NCBI RefSeq assembly: GCF_000721705.1
Contig: NZ_JOJL01000025.1
Coordinates: 1-64,000 of the forward strand
Reading direction: 5' to 3'
From: Actinoplanes subtropicus
GTDB lineage: Bacteria > Actinomycetota > Actinomycetes > Mycobacteriales > Micromonosporaceae
Length of the DNA: 64,000 nucleotides
A program made the translations under genes and the position numbers. Positions 51,737 through 60,715 of the stretch are shown one piece after another. The stretch's first letter is position 1; every line of letters starts with the position of its first letter. The notes beneath the pieces are model-generated. The model was not told the DNA's origin and did not search any database. It worked only from the letters and a program-made list of their open reading frames with translations.

Positions 51737-54700
51737 TCAGCCCACCGACGCCAGGCCCCCGGTGAGCGGGGCGTCGGACGGTACCCGGAAGCTCAGGTCG
51801 GCCGTGGTCAGCGTGCGCGAGGCGGCCGTCCGGGCCAGCGTCGCGGCCAGGCCGTGCGCGCCCCGCGCCGTAGGCTCGGCCAGGCCCTTGGCCAGACCGG
51901 CGATGGCCGCGCGAACCTCGTCCGGCACCTCGTGTCCGCGGTCCAGCAAATACCGGACGGCGATCTGGGCGAGCTCCTCGTCCGAGTAGTCGGCGACCTC
52001 GCAGCGGCGCGGGAAGCACTCGGTCAGCCCGGGCGCCGCGGCCAGCAGGTCGCGCAGCCGGGCCGGCTCGCCCAGCAGCACGACCACCGGCCGGTCGCCA
52101 CCCTCGCGCAGCCGCTCGACCAGGGCCTCGGCGACCTCGCCGGACCGGTCGTCGCCGTCCCAGTCGATGACCAGGGTGCCGCCCGCGGCGTCCCGCAGCG
52201 CCTTGCCGACCAGGCTGCGTGCCTGGCCCGGCCACTGCACGTCCCAGTCGCCGGTCAGCGCGACCCGGATCTGCTGGCCGATCGGGACCAGGTCCAGTTC
52301 GGACAGGGTCTCGCCGTACAGCCGGGCCAGCTCGTGCCGGCCGTTGCCGGTACGCCCGGAGAGCAGCACGTTGCCCTGCTTGCCGAGCGGCCGGCGAGGA
52401 CCGGCCGCGGCCAGCGCCAGCACGGTCTCGCCCAGCGCCTGCCGCGCCCGGGCCACCCCGGCCAGCTCGCCCAGGCGGCGCCAGCTGCGGGACGCCTCGA
52501 TCGCGGCCCGCGGGTCGGTGGCCACGTCCGGGCGGCCACCGGCCGGGCCGGCCGGCAACGCCTCGAGCTCGGACAGCTCGGGGGCCATGTCGGCGGCGGT
52601 GAGCCGGTTCAGCTCGGTGTCCCGGGTCGGCGGGGCGAGGGCGAGCCGGGACGCCTGGTTGTTCACCATCGACTCGAACAGCTTCCGGGCCACCCGGCCG
52701 TTGCCGAAGGTCGAGCCCTTGGGCACGCGCGTGTAGTACTCGGTGACCGCGTCCACGGCCTCGTCGGTCAACTCGTAGTAGTGCTTGCGGCACAGGTTCG
52801 TGGTGATCGTGACCAGCTCGTTCACCGTGTAGTTGGGGAACTCGATGGTCCGGGTGAACCGGGAGGCGAGGCCGGGGTTCGACTCGAGGAACTTCTCCAT
52901 CAGGTCGGAGTAGCCGGCCACCACGACCACCAGTTCGTCGCGGTGGTCCTCCATCATCTTCATCAGCGCGTCGATCGCCTCCTGCCCGAAGTCCGGGCCG
53001 GAGCCGCCGGTGCCGGCGGTCAGCGTGTACGCCTCGTCGATGAACAGCACCCCGCCCATCGCCTTGGTGACCAGCTCGGTGGTCTTGATGGCGGTGGAGC
53101 CGATGTACTGGCCGACCAGGTCGGCCCGGGCCGCCTCGATGACGTGGCCCTTGGACAGCACGCCCAGCTCGGCCAGGACCGAGCCGTAGAGCCGGGCGAC
53201 CGTGGTCTTACCGGTGCCGGGCGGGCCGGCGAAGACCAGGTGCCGGCTCATCGGCGGCATCGGCAGGCCCATCTGCTTGCGCAGCTGGGACATCTTGATC
53301 AGGTTGATCAGGCCGGTGATCTCGCGCTTCACGCCGTCCAGGCCGATCATATTGTCCAGCTCGGCCAGCGAGCCGGTGAGCGCGACCGCCTCGGCCTGGG
53401 CCGGCGCCTCGAGGGCGGAGGGCGTCGCCACCGGCGCGGCCTGCTTCGGGGTGGCCGGCCGGCCCGGTCGCACCGCCGGCGCACCCTCATCGAGGTCCTC
53501 GGTGACCAGCTGGTTCGTCTCCGGTCTGAACACCGCCACGCCGCCGCTGTCCCGGACCGTGCACCGGATCAGCTCGACCGGTTCCCCGGTGTCGGCGTGC
53601 ACGCCGTCGCCGCCGCTGCCGAGCACCTCGCACTCGGTGAGCGCGGCCCGGCCGCCGGCCTCGATGGCCACGCCGTGCCCGCGGGCGCCCCGGACCCGGC
53701 AGCGGCCCCCGGTGAGCCGGCCGCCGGCGGCGACCCGGATGCCGTCCCCGCGGGCGCCGGACACCTCGCTGTCCCGCACGGTCAGGTCGGACTCGCCGCC
53801 GACCAGCAGGCCGCCGGCCGCGGCGACCACCGCGGTCAGGGTGGCCCGGGAGCCCTCGGTGACCGACAGCGCGGCGTCCTCGGTGGTGCTCAGCCGGGCA
53901 TCCTGCACGGTGGCCCGGGAGGCGCCGGTCAGCTCGACCGCCGCGGCGCCGTGCACCTCGAGGCGTACGTCGCTGAGCTCGAGCTGGCTCTCGCCCTCGG
54001 CGCGGATCCCCGCCCCGGGCGCGTCGACCGCGGTCAGCCCGGTGAAGGTGCCGGTGGAGCCGCCGGTGATCACCGCGACCCGGTCGCCGGCCGCGCGTAC
54101 GGTCAGGCCCTCGAACGCCGGGGCGCTCGCGCCCTCGGCCCGGACCCCGACCTTGGTCTCCGAGATCGTGCAGCCGGCGAACCGGGGCTTCGCGTCGGCG
54201 ATCTGCACCGCGACGTGCCCGGCGGAGATGAACGAGCAGTCCTTGAACACCGCCGCGCAGCCGTCCGAGATGTGCGCGGACTGGACGGCGGCGCCGGTGA
54301 ACGTGGAGTCGGCCACCGCCACCTCGCCGTCGCCGCGCAGGTACAGGTCGACGCTCTTGCTGTCGTGCACGCTGAGCCGGCTGATCCGGGCGCTGCCGTG
54401 CGCCTCGACCGCCACCGCCGGCTTGGCCGCCTCGACGATCTGGCCACCGTCCACGATGCACCGGCCGTTGCCGTTGATGCCGACGCCGTTGCCGCCGGGC
54501 CGGTTGATCCGGGCCTGGCGCAGGGTGAGCGCACCCGACTCGGCCACCACCACGGCCGAGGAGGCGACGTCGTTGATGGTGGTGTTCTCGACCGTGCTCG
54601 GCCGGGCCGAGGTCACCACGATGCCGGCGCCGGCCGGGTTGACCACCTCGCCGCCGCGCATGGCCAGCGAGCCGTCCAGCCGGGACAGGACGGCGGTCCA

Positions 54701-55036
54701 GGAGGCGCCGACGATGCGGCAGTCGTCCAGGGCGAGCTCGCCGCGGTGCACGTCGACCGCCGCCAGCTTGGGGTCGGGGCTGCTCAACGTGAGGCCGCGC
54801 AGCGCCGCGCCGGGGCCGTTGACCACCAGGACACTGCCCTCGGCCACCCGGACCTCGACCGTGCCCGGGCCGTCCTCGGCGCTGATCGTCACCCGCTTGG
54901 TCACGCTGAGCCGCTCGGTGTACTGCCCGGGCTGCACCGTGACGGTCGCGCCGTTCTCGGCCCGGGCCAGCGCGGACCCGATCGTCGGGTAGGCGCCGGG
55001 CGTACCGGGCGCCACCACCAGGACCTGTCGGTTCAC
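51737..55036 (-). CDS. eccA: T7SS EccA-type AAA+ ATPase fused to a right-handed beta-helix
   Basis: A 1099-residue fusion. Residues ~10-500 are a right-handed parallel beta-helix built of repeated short strands (VDVHRGELALDDCRIVGAS, GIRVAAGGRLTGGRCRVRG). A Pro/Ala linker precedes a CbxX/CfqX-type AAA+ domain (about 560-830): GPPGTGKTTVARLYG near 601, Walker B LFIDEAYTL near 658, sensor and arginine finger region FTRTIEFPNYTV. A second, degenerate AAA fold follows (about 870-1075; GRTGNGRHE replaces GxxGxGKT, and VIDWDGDD replaces the DE box). GTG 55036 with GAGG upstream. EccA normally disassembles or prepares T7SS substrates; the helix probably binds them. It ends the secretion operon. Confidence 0.88.
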   Translation of the reverse strand: MNRQVLVVAPGTPGAYPTIGSALARAENGATVTVQPGQYTERLSVTKRVTISAEDGPGTVEVRVAEGSVLVVNGPGAALRGLTLSSPDPKLAAVDVHRGELALDDCRIVGASWTAVLSRLDGSLAMRGGEVVNPAGAGIVVTSARPSTVENTTINDVASSAVVVAESGALTLRQARINRPGGNGVGINGNGRCIVDGGQIVEAAKPAVAVEAHGSARISRLSVHDSKSVDLYLRGDGEVAVADSTFTGAAVQSAHISDGCAAVFKDCSFISAGHVAVQIADAKPRFAGCTISETKVGVRAEGASAPAFEGLTVRAAGDRVAVITGGSTGTFTGLTAVDAPGAGIRAEGESQLELSDVRLEVHGAAAVELTGASRATVQDARLSTTEDAALSVTEGSRATLTAVVAAAGGLLVGGESDLTVRDSEVSGARGDGIRVAAGGRLTGGRCRVRGARGHGVAIEAGGRAALTECEVLGSGGDGVHADTGEPVELIRCTVRDSGGVAVFRPETNQLVTEDLDEGAPAVRPGRPATPKQAAPVATPSALEAPAQAEAVALTGSLAELDNMIGLDGVKREITGLINLIKMSQLRKQMGLPMPPMSRHLVFAGPPGTGKTTVARLYGSVLAELGVLSKGHVIEAARADLVGQYIGSTAIKTTELVTKAMGGVLFIDEAYTLTAGTGGSGPDFGQEAIDALMKMMEDHRDELVVVVAGYSDLMEKFLESNPGLASRFTRTIEFPNYTVNELVTITTNLCRKHYYELTDEAVDAVTEYYTRVPKGSTFGNGRVARKLFESMVNNQASRLALAPPTRDTELNRLTAADMAPELSELEALPAGPAGGRPDVATDPRAAIEASRSWRRLGELAGVARARQALGETVLALAAAGPRRPLGKQGNVLLSGRTGNGRHELARLYGETLSELDLVPIGQQIRVALTGDWDVQWPGQARSLVGKALRDAAGGTLVIDWDGDDRSGEVAEALVERLREGGDRPVVVLLGEPARLRDLLAAAPGLTECFPRRCEVADYSDEELAQIAVRYLLDRGHEVPDEVRAAIAGLAKGLAEPTARGAHGLAATLARTAASRTLTTADLSFRVPSDAPLTGGLASVG

Positions 55037-55049
55037 GATTGCCTCACTC

Positions 55050-57986
55050 TCAGACCAGGCCCGGGAGGGCACCGAAGCGGTCGACCGACGCGGCGCCGAC
55101 CCGGGCGGTCGGCGGGTGGGTGGTCCAGCTCTCCGCGTACCGTTCGAGGGAACGGGTGGCCAGCTCGTCGAAGGAGACCCGGTCGCCGCGTACCCGTCCG
55201 TCCGATTCGATCTCGTCGGCGGTCAGCTCGCGAATCAGCACCCGGCCGCGCGTCCCCTCGCCCGGGGCGGCCACGTCGAGCACCTTGAAGCTGGTGCCGG
55301 GCAGGAACAGGACACGGTCCTCGGCGCGCTGGTCGCCGTCCGGCTCGAGCAGCCGGGTGCGGCGCGCGGTCATCGACCAGATCAGCACGTCGGTGTCGCC
55401 GGTCAGGTCGGGCGAGGGCTCGGTCAGCGCGCCCAGGAAGCCCCACTCGGTCAGCAGCCGGCGCCCGGTCAGCAGATCCCAGGCCGCGGCGCTGGGCGTG
55501 GCCTGGATGACGGTCGCGCCGCGGTGCGAGGGCAGCCGGCCCAGACCGGCGGCGACACACCGGGCGAACGGCACGTGCGGGCCCTTGGCCGCGTGCCGCA
55601 GCCCGGTGTCGATCGCGGTGCCCTGCGGGGTCAGGTAGAGCCGGACGGCGACCGAGTCGACCAGGATGTCGTTGCTGTCCCGGGCGTCGGTGCCCTGCAG
55701 GCCGGGGTGCTCGGAGAGGATCCGCGAGATGGTGCTGGCGACCGAGTCGAACTCGCGGTTGAGCGTGCGGCGCAGCCAGGTCCGCTCGTCGTCCAGGGCC
55801 TTGCCGCGCAGCACCGCGCTGGCGGCGGGCTGGGGGGTGGGCTGCGGCTGGGTGATTTCCGTTCGGCTTTCTTCGGTACGCGCGTCCGCGGGCTCGTCGG
55901 GTTGTTCCGCCGCCGTCTCGGCCGGCGTTTCCACGGCCGCCGCGACCACGATTTCCACCGGCGGCGTGAAGACGGGCTCGGCCGCCAGGTGCTCGACCGG
56001 GGCGACCGGCGCGTCGGGCGCGACCGGGGCGTCCGCGGCGGACGCGAAGGCGGGCTCGGCGGCGGCCGGGACGATGGGGTCGGCATCAACCGGCGGGAAG
56101 GCAGGGACTTCGTTCATCGTCGGGGCCGGAACGTCGGACGGCGGAGCCCAAGGCGAGGCAGGCTCCGCTACCGGCGGGGCAACCATTTCGACGGGCGGCG
56201 GCTCGACCGCGGCCGGGTCGGCCGCCCGTTGCAGGGCCGGCGCCAGGGACGCCAGCGAGAACGCCATGGTCGGCTCCTCCTCTTCCGGCGGGCCGAAGCG
56301 CGGCCGAACGGGCGGCTGGTCTGGCAGCTGAACGGGCGGCTGGTCTGGCAGCTGAACGGGCGGCTGGGCGGGCAGCTGGGCCGGCGGCTGGGCGGGCAGC
56401 TGGGCCGGCGGCTCCGGGATCGGGGGCGATACCGGCGCGGCGGGGATCGCGACCTGCTCGCCGACCTGGAACTCACCCTCGAGGGCCGCGTCCGGGGCGT
56501 ACTGCAGCTGCGGGAAGGCCTCGATCTGGTACTGCTGCTGATCCGCCGCCGGGGCCGCGACCGGCAGCAGCGTCCGCGGCGCCTCGGCCTGATAGACCGG
56601 CAGCTCGGCGGTGGTCGAGCGGACCGCCTCGGCGTGCGGCCGGCCGCCGGCCGTCACCGTCGCCGGAGCGGCGGCCGAGGTGGACGTCTGGTAGCTGTGC
56701 CGGCCCCCGGCCAGGTTGCCGTTGCCGGCCTCCGCGATCGCGATCGAGGCCGGCAGCAGCGCGCTGCGTTCCCGGGTGCGGTCGTCCAGGCGGGCGATGA
56801 CGTCCTCGGCCAGCGCCCGCATCCGGACCGCCTTGGCCGCGGTGCTGTCGTCGAAGATCAGGGTGTGGTGCTCGGCGCTGGCCATGGTGGCCCGCACGTG
56901 CTCGGCGCCGCGCGGCTCCTCGGCCGGGCGCACCCACAGCCCGGACTGCACGACCTCGATCACGGCGTCGTTGGCGTACCAGTAGACCAGCGGCGCGATC
57001 GGGTCGCCGAGCATGGCCGGCACGCGGTGGCTGAGCACCCGCGGGGTCTTGGCCGGCTCGCTGGCCCGGGAGCGCGGCTCGTAACCGAGTTCCTTGGCGA
57101 AGACCTCCCAGCCGAGCGTGCCGTCGCCGGTCACGGTGTGCATCTGCGGTCCCTCGGGCGGACCGACCGGGATGCCGGCGAAGCAGATCACCGGCGTACC
57201 CAGGAGGTCGGCGATGGTCTGGCCGAGGGCCTCGCCGCGCGGCATCTGCACCGGGCCGTACTGCACGAAGCGGGCCCGGGCCCGGCTGTCCTCGTCCAGG
57301 CCGCGCCAGAAGCGGGCGATGTCGTCCAGCGGCAGCGGCGGCGTGCCCGGGCAGCCGAGCACGATCGGCAGCTCCTCGACCAGGCAGGGCAGCGACCGGA
57401 CCAGCCACTGCCAGTGTTTGGTGAGGTTGCCGGCGTCGTGCGTATCGCGGATCCAGACGCCGCCCGGGAGCGGCTCGGCCACCCCGGCCGAGCTCGTCAT
57501 GACCAGGTCGGCCGCGGCGGCGTCCCACTCCGGGCGGGGGAACCGCTTGGCGTCCCAGGACGGCGACTTGCCCGGGCGGTACCGGACCCAGCCGGTGCCC
57601 TTGACGTTGCCGTCGTGCACGAACAGCAGCCCGGCCGCGCCGCGGATGAGATAGCCGTACGGGGCCAGCACCGAGCGGTTGAGCCGGTCGGACAGCCACT
57701 GCCCGGCCAGCACCGCGGTCTCCTGGCGCGGGCCGCAGACCACCAGCCGGATGCCCTTGCGCCGCTTGGTCATCGCGCCGGCCACCGATTCCCAGATGCC
57801 GACCGGCATGTCGCCGTGCAGGTCGAGGACGACCACGTCGTTCTCGGCGTCCTGGTGCACGGCCAGGGCCAGCGCTTGCGCCTCGGCGCTGATGTGGTCG
57901 TCGGTGTGCAGGACGGTGGCGTTCCCGACGATGTGCCGGGTGACCAGGTCGTCGCCGGTGCGGCGGCGGCCGAGCGGTGATCTCAT
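55050..57986 (-). CDS. T7SS-locus protein with C-terminal ADP-ribosyltransferase-like domain
   Basis: A 978-residue protein without signal peptide. Residues 1-470 form an alpha/beta domain I do not recognise (TVLHTDDHISAEAQALALAVHQ, VVVLDLHGDMPVGIWESVAGAM). A long Pro/Ala/Glu-rich linker with octapeptide repeats (about 480-740) follows, then a ~215-residue ART-like fold: LPSHRGATVIQATPSAAAWDLLTG, LTEWGFLGAL, EDRVLFLPGTSFKVLDV. The STS motif is replaced by GAL and the second Glu of the ExE pair by Arg (AEDRV), so catalysis is doubtful. ATG 57986, GGAGGG 6 bp upstream, 2 bp after eccB. Likely a structural or substrate-handling partner of the secretion machine. Confidence 0.75.
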   Translation of the reverse strand: MRSPLGRRRTGDDLVTRHIVGNATVLHTDDHISAEAQALALAVHQDAENDVVVLDLHGDMPVGIWESVAGAMTKRRKGIRLVVCGPRQETAVLAGQWLSDRLNRSVLAPYGYLIRGAAGLLFVHDGNVKGTGWVRYRPGKSPSWDAKRFPRPEWDAAAADLVMTSSAGVAEPLPGGVWIRDTHDAGNLTKHWQWLVRSLPCLVEELPIVLGCPGTPPLPLDDIARFWRGLDEDSRARARFVQYGPVQMPRGEALGQTIADLLGTPVICFAGIPVGPPEGPQMHTVTGDGTLGWEVFAKELGYEPRSRASEPAKTPRVLSHRVPAMLGDPIAPLVYWYANDAVIEVVQSGLWVRPAEEPRGAEHVRATMASAEHHTLIFDDSTAAKAVRMRALAEDVIARLDDRTRERSALLPASIAIAEAGNGNLAGGRHSYQTSTSAAAPATVTAGGRPHAEAVRSTTAELPVYQAEAPRTLLPVAAPAADQQQYQIEAFPQLQYAPDAALEGEFQVGEQVAIPAAPVSPPIPEPPAQLPAQPPAQLPAQPPVQLPDQPPVQLPDQPPVRPRFGPPEEEEPTMAFSLASLAPALQRAADPAAVEPPPVEMVAPPVAEPASPWAPPSDVPAPTMNEVPAFPPVDADPIVPAAAEPAFASAADAPVAPDAPVAPVEHLAAEPVFTPPVEIVVAAAVETPAETAAEQPDEPADARTEESRTEITQPQPTPQPAASAVLRGKALDDERTWLRRTLNREFDSVASTISRILSEHPGLQGTDARDSNDILVDSVAVRLYLTPQGTAIDTGLRHAAKGPHVPFARCVAAGLGRLPSHRGATVIQATPSAAAWDLLTGRRLLTEWGFLGALTEPSPDLTGDTDVLIWSMTARRTRLLEPDGDQRAEDRVLFLPGTSFKVLDVAAPGEGTRGRVLIRELTADEIESDGRVRGDRVSFDELATRSLERYAESWTTHPPTARVGAASVDRFGALPGLV
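56306..56416 (-). repeat. 24-bp tandem repeat inside the ART-like gene
   Basis: Four and a half units of 24 bp (56306-56329, 56330-56353, 56354-56377, 56378-56401, then partial) encode an octapeptide of the QLPAQPPA/QLPDQPPV type. In-frame copy number may vary and would lengthen or shorten the linker. Confidence 0.8.
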
Positions 57987-57988
57987 GG

Positions 57989-59308
57989 TCAACCCTCCAG
58001 ATTGGTGGTCACGGCGGCACGGCTGAGCGCGGGTCCGGACTTGACTTCGTCGAGGAACGCGGCCGGGAACGGGACTTCCGGGCCACCCAGACCGAGCGAC
58101 GAGAGCGCGTTGTCGGCGCTGACGTCGTACTTGATCCCGTCGTCGGTGATGAGGAACGGCACCGGGGTGCCGCTGTTCGAGGCGAGCGGGACGGCGTACG
58201 CGATCATGCCGGTCCCGGCCTTGACCACCGCCACCGGTGCGCCCGGGGAATACCCGCGCCGGCCGAGAACGACCTCGCTGCGGACCGACTTGGCGCCGCT
58301 CGGCGACTGACGCAGGCAGAGCGAGAGGCCGGCCGGGTCGCGGTACTTGGCCGAGGCGAGCGCGGGCAGGAACGAGGCGAGCGAGTGGTCGGGCGAGAGC
58401 CGCGCGCCCACGAGGTTGCCGGCGGTCAGCGTCACCGGGTCCTTGCCGACCGCGTGCAGCAGCGTGAACGCGGTCTGGTCGACCGGCGCCAGGCCGTCCT
58501 CGAGCAGCGCGAACCGCTGCTCGGTGCCGTCCTGGACGAACAACTGCCCGATCTTGTACGGGTGCCCCGCCACGGTCGGCCCGTCCTCGCCGAGCCGCTT
58601 GATCGGGGGCAGCCCGATCGGGTCGCCCTGGGGCACCTGGTCCAGCCAGTCCGACGGGGCGTCCGGCGGCTGGGCGGCGGTGGCGCCCAGCGTGATCGGC
58701 ACCGCCGCCGAGGTCACCTCGTGCCTCTGGTTCTGCCACAGCAGGTAGGTCTTGCCGTTGTGGGCGACCAGGCTGAACTCATTGCCACCCAGCGGCAGCG
58801 CGGGGGCGGTCGGATCCAGATCCAGCCGTACGCCGTGCGCCGCCCCCGGCGAGAGACACGCCAGCCACGGCCCGGCCAGGAGGCTGCCGGCCGCGGGCAG
58901 CACCTGCGGCGCCGCGGACAGCCCGATCGACGAGCCGTGCGGAACGCCCTTCAGCGACTCCCGGGAGACCAGCTTGATGCTCGAGCCCGGGCCCTCCAGC
59001 AGCATTGCCGAGGCGAGGTTGCGGGTCTGATGCAGCGCGCCGCCCAGGTAGACGTACCGGTTGCCGGTCTCCTTCTCCACGATGATCACGCCCGGGCTGC
59101 GCCAGGTGGTGTTGCCGCCCGGCTTGAGCCAGCCGTAGACCAGGAACCCGGCCATCACCAGGATCGCGATGACGATCCCGGTGAGCAGGCCCACGATCGG
59201 CCGCTGGAACGGGTTGTCGGCGCTCGTCGTCTCGCCGATGACCAGGGCGTTGCTCATCCGGGTCATCTGGAACTGGTGCGCGTGGACGTGGTCGCGCTGG
59301 GTCTGCAT
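57989..59308 (-). CDS. eccB: Type VII secretion core protein EccB
   Basis: A 439-residue single-pass membrane protein. The N-terminus has the family start (TQRDHVHAHQFQMTRMSNALV), one membrane helix (VGLLTGIVIAILVMAGFLVYGWL, about 38-60) and a large extracytoplasmic part beginning TTWRSPGVIIVEKETGNRYVYLGGALHQTRNLASAMLL, the hallmark of EccB. Two cysteines (LACLSPG and LSLCLRQ) could form the conserved disulfide. EccB is part of the inner-membrane core with EccC, EccD and EccE. 9 bp after eccD. Confidence 0.93.
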   Translation of the reverse strand: MQTQRDHVHAHQFQMTRMSNALVIGETTSADNPFQRPIVGLLTGIVIAILVMAGFLVYGWLKPGGNTTWRSPGVIIVEKETGNRYVYLGGALHQTRNLASAMLLEGPGSSIKLVSRESLKGVPHGSSIGLSAAPQVLPAAGSLLAGPWLACLSPGAAHGVRLDLDPTAPALPLGGNEFSLVAHNGKTYLLWQNQRHEVTSAAVPITLGATAAQPPDAPSDWLDQVPQGDPIGLPPIKRLGEDGPTVAGHPYKIGQLFVQDGTEQRFALLEDGLAPVDQTAFTLLHAVGKDPVTLTAGNLVGARLSPDHSLASFLPALASAKYRDPAGLSLCLRQSPSGAKSVRSEVVLGRRGYSPGAPVAVVKAGTGMIAYAVPLASNSGTPVPFLITDDGIKYDVSADNALSSLGLGGPEVPFPAAFLDEVKSGPALSRAAVTTNLEG

Positions 59309-59317
59309 CGGGCGCCC

Positions 59318-60715
59318 CTAACCGAACAACCCGCGGGCCCAGCTGTACGCGCTGAGCAGTTCGAGCACGAGCGGGATCACGGCCAGGCCGGTGACCACGT
59401 CGAACACGGTGGCCAGGAACTCCCAGATCGGCAGCAGCCGGCGCGGCCACGGCCGGACGGCCGCCATCACCATCACCCCGAGCAGCACGATCAGGCCGGC
59501 CAGCAGGCTCACCCGCTCGGTGTCGCCGGCGGCGTGCGAGGCCGAGACGAGCACCATGAGGAAGCCGATGGCGCCGGCCGCGGCCAGAGCGACCCGCTGG
59601 GCGACCCCGTAGAACGCCCGGGACCGCAGCGCCAGCGCGCTCGACAGCACGATCACCGTGGTGTACCCGGGCCAGCCGTCCGCCCGCATGATCTCCGACA
59701 TCAGGTACGGCATCAGCAGGCACACGCTGACCACGGCGGCGGTCAGGTAGTTGTCCGCCTCGGCGGTCTGCTCGGCCAGCTCGGCGGCCGGCCGCGGCTG
59801 GTTGTCGAACTGCAGCTCCTCGCCGGTCTTCGGCAGCTGCAGGCCGCGCAGCCGGGCCAGCCGCAGCGCGGCCTTGGGCGAGAACACGATGAGCGCGAAC
59901 CCGGCCGCGGCCAGGCACCCGGCCACCGCCTGCCGGGACATCCCGACGTGGGTGCGCAGCCACAGCATGCTCAGCGCGGCGAGCGCGATCACGGCGATGA
60001 CCAGCAGCGGCTGGTGGATGAAGCGCCGGGCCCAGAGCCGGGCGCTGACCAGCAGCAGCGCGGCCGCGCCGAAGGTCGCGCCGGCCCCGACGCCGAGCGA
60101 CGTGGTGGTCAGCACTAGCCGGCCCGGCGCCCCGTCGGCCAGGTCGGTGGCGGCCAGCCCGGTCAGCAGCGCGCCGCCGAGCCCGAAGGTGAGCGACAGT
60201 GGACGGTCGCCGGCGAGCCGGGCGACCAGGACCGCGGCGAGCAGCAGGCCGCCGCCGACGGTGAAGCCGCCGACCCCGGTCAGCACGGTGGCCGCGCGAT
60301 CGGTCAGCGCGTACGCGAAGAACAGCAGCGTCACCGCGGTGAGCACGAGGAACAGCGGCCGGCGGTACTCCGGCTGCCAGCGGTCGCCGCGCCGGTTGAC
60401 CGTCGTGGCGATGCCGTCGGCCAGGTCGTCGAAGTCCAGCTCGGGCAGCGCGTCCTCGACCCGGCGCAGGTAGAGCTCCTCGCCCTCCAGCCAGTCCAGC
60501 GAATCCGGCGTGCCGTTCGGATCGAACGGCTGCTCGCCGAGGCGTTGCAGCGCCCAGCCGCCGGCGTTCGGGGCGGCGCCGGCGTCCGGCTTCTCCAGAT
60601 TGGCCAGCAGCACCGGCATGAGCTGGGAGACGGTGACCGTGGCCGGCACGGCCAGGTCGATCCGCCGGGCCGAACCCACCACCGTGACCCGGCAGACGTC
60701 GGTCGTGGTGGTCAT
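59318..60715 (-). CDS. eccD: Type VII secretion core protein EccD
   Basis: A 465-residue protein with an N-terminal ubiquitin-like (YukD) domain (about 8-90: CRVTVVGSARRIDLAVPATVTVSQLMPVLLANLEKP) and eleven transmembrane helices from about 120 to the end (RPLFLVLTAVTLLFFAYAL through SAYSWARGLF). This is the channel-lining subunit of the ESX membrane complex. ATG 60715 overlaps the TGA of eccC, so expression is coupled. Confidence 0.93.
   Translation of the reverse strand: MTTTTDVCRVTVVGSARRIDLAVPATVTVSQLMPVLLANLEKPDAGAAPNAGGWALQRLGEQPFDPNGTPDSLDWLEGEELYLRRVEDALPELDFDDLADGIATTVNRRGDRWQPEYRRPLFLVLTAVTLLFFAYALTDRAATVLTGVGGFTVGGGLLLAAVLVARLAGDRPLSLTFGLGGALLTGLAATDLADGAPGRLVLTTTSLGVGAGATFGAAALLLVSARLWARRFIHQPLLVIAVIALAALSMLWLRTHVGMSRQAVAGCLAAAGFALIVFSPKAALRLARLRGLQLPKTGEELQFDNQPRPAAELAEQTAEADNYLTAAVVSVCLLMPYLMSEIMRADGWPGYTTVIVLSSALALRSRAFYGVAQRVALAAAGAIGFLMVLVSASHAAGDTERVSLLAGLIVLLGVMVMAAVRPWPRRLLPIWEFLATVFDVVTGLAVIPLVLELLSAYSWARGLFG

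Noticed and set aside
57977..60118. Long plus-strand open frame opposite eccB/eccD
   Set aside because: Composition typical of an antisense shadow (Arg/His/Gln/Gly), contradicted by clear EccB and EccD sequences on the other strand.
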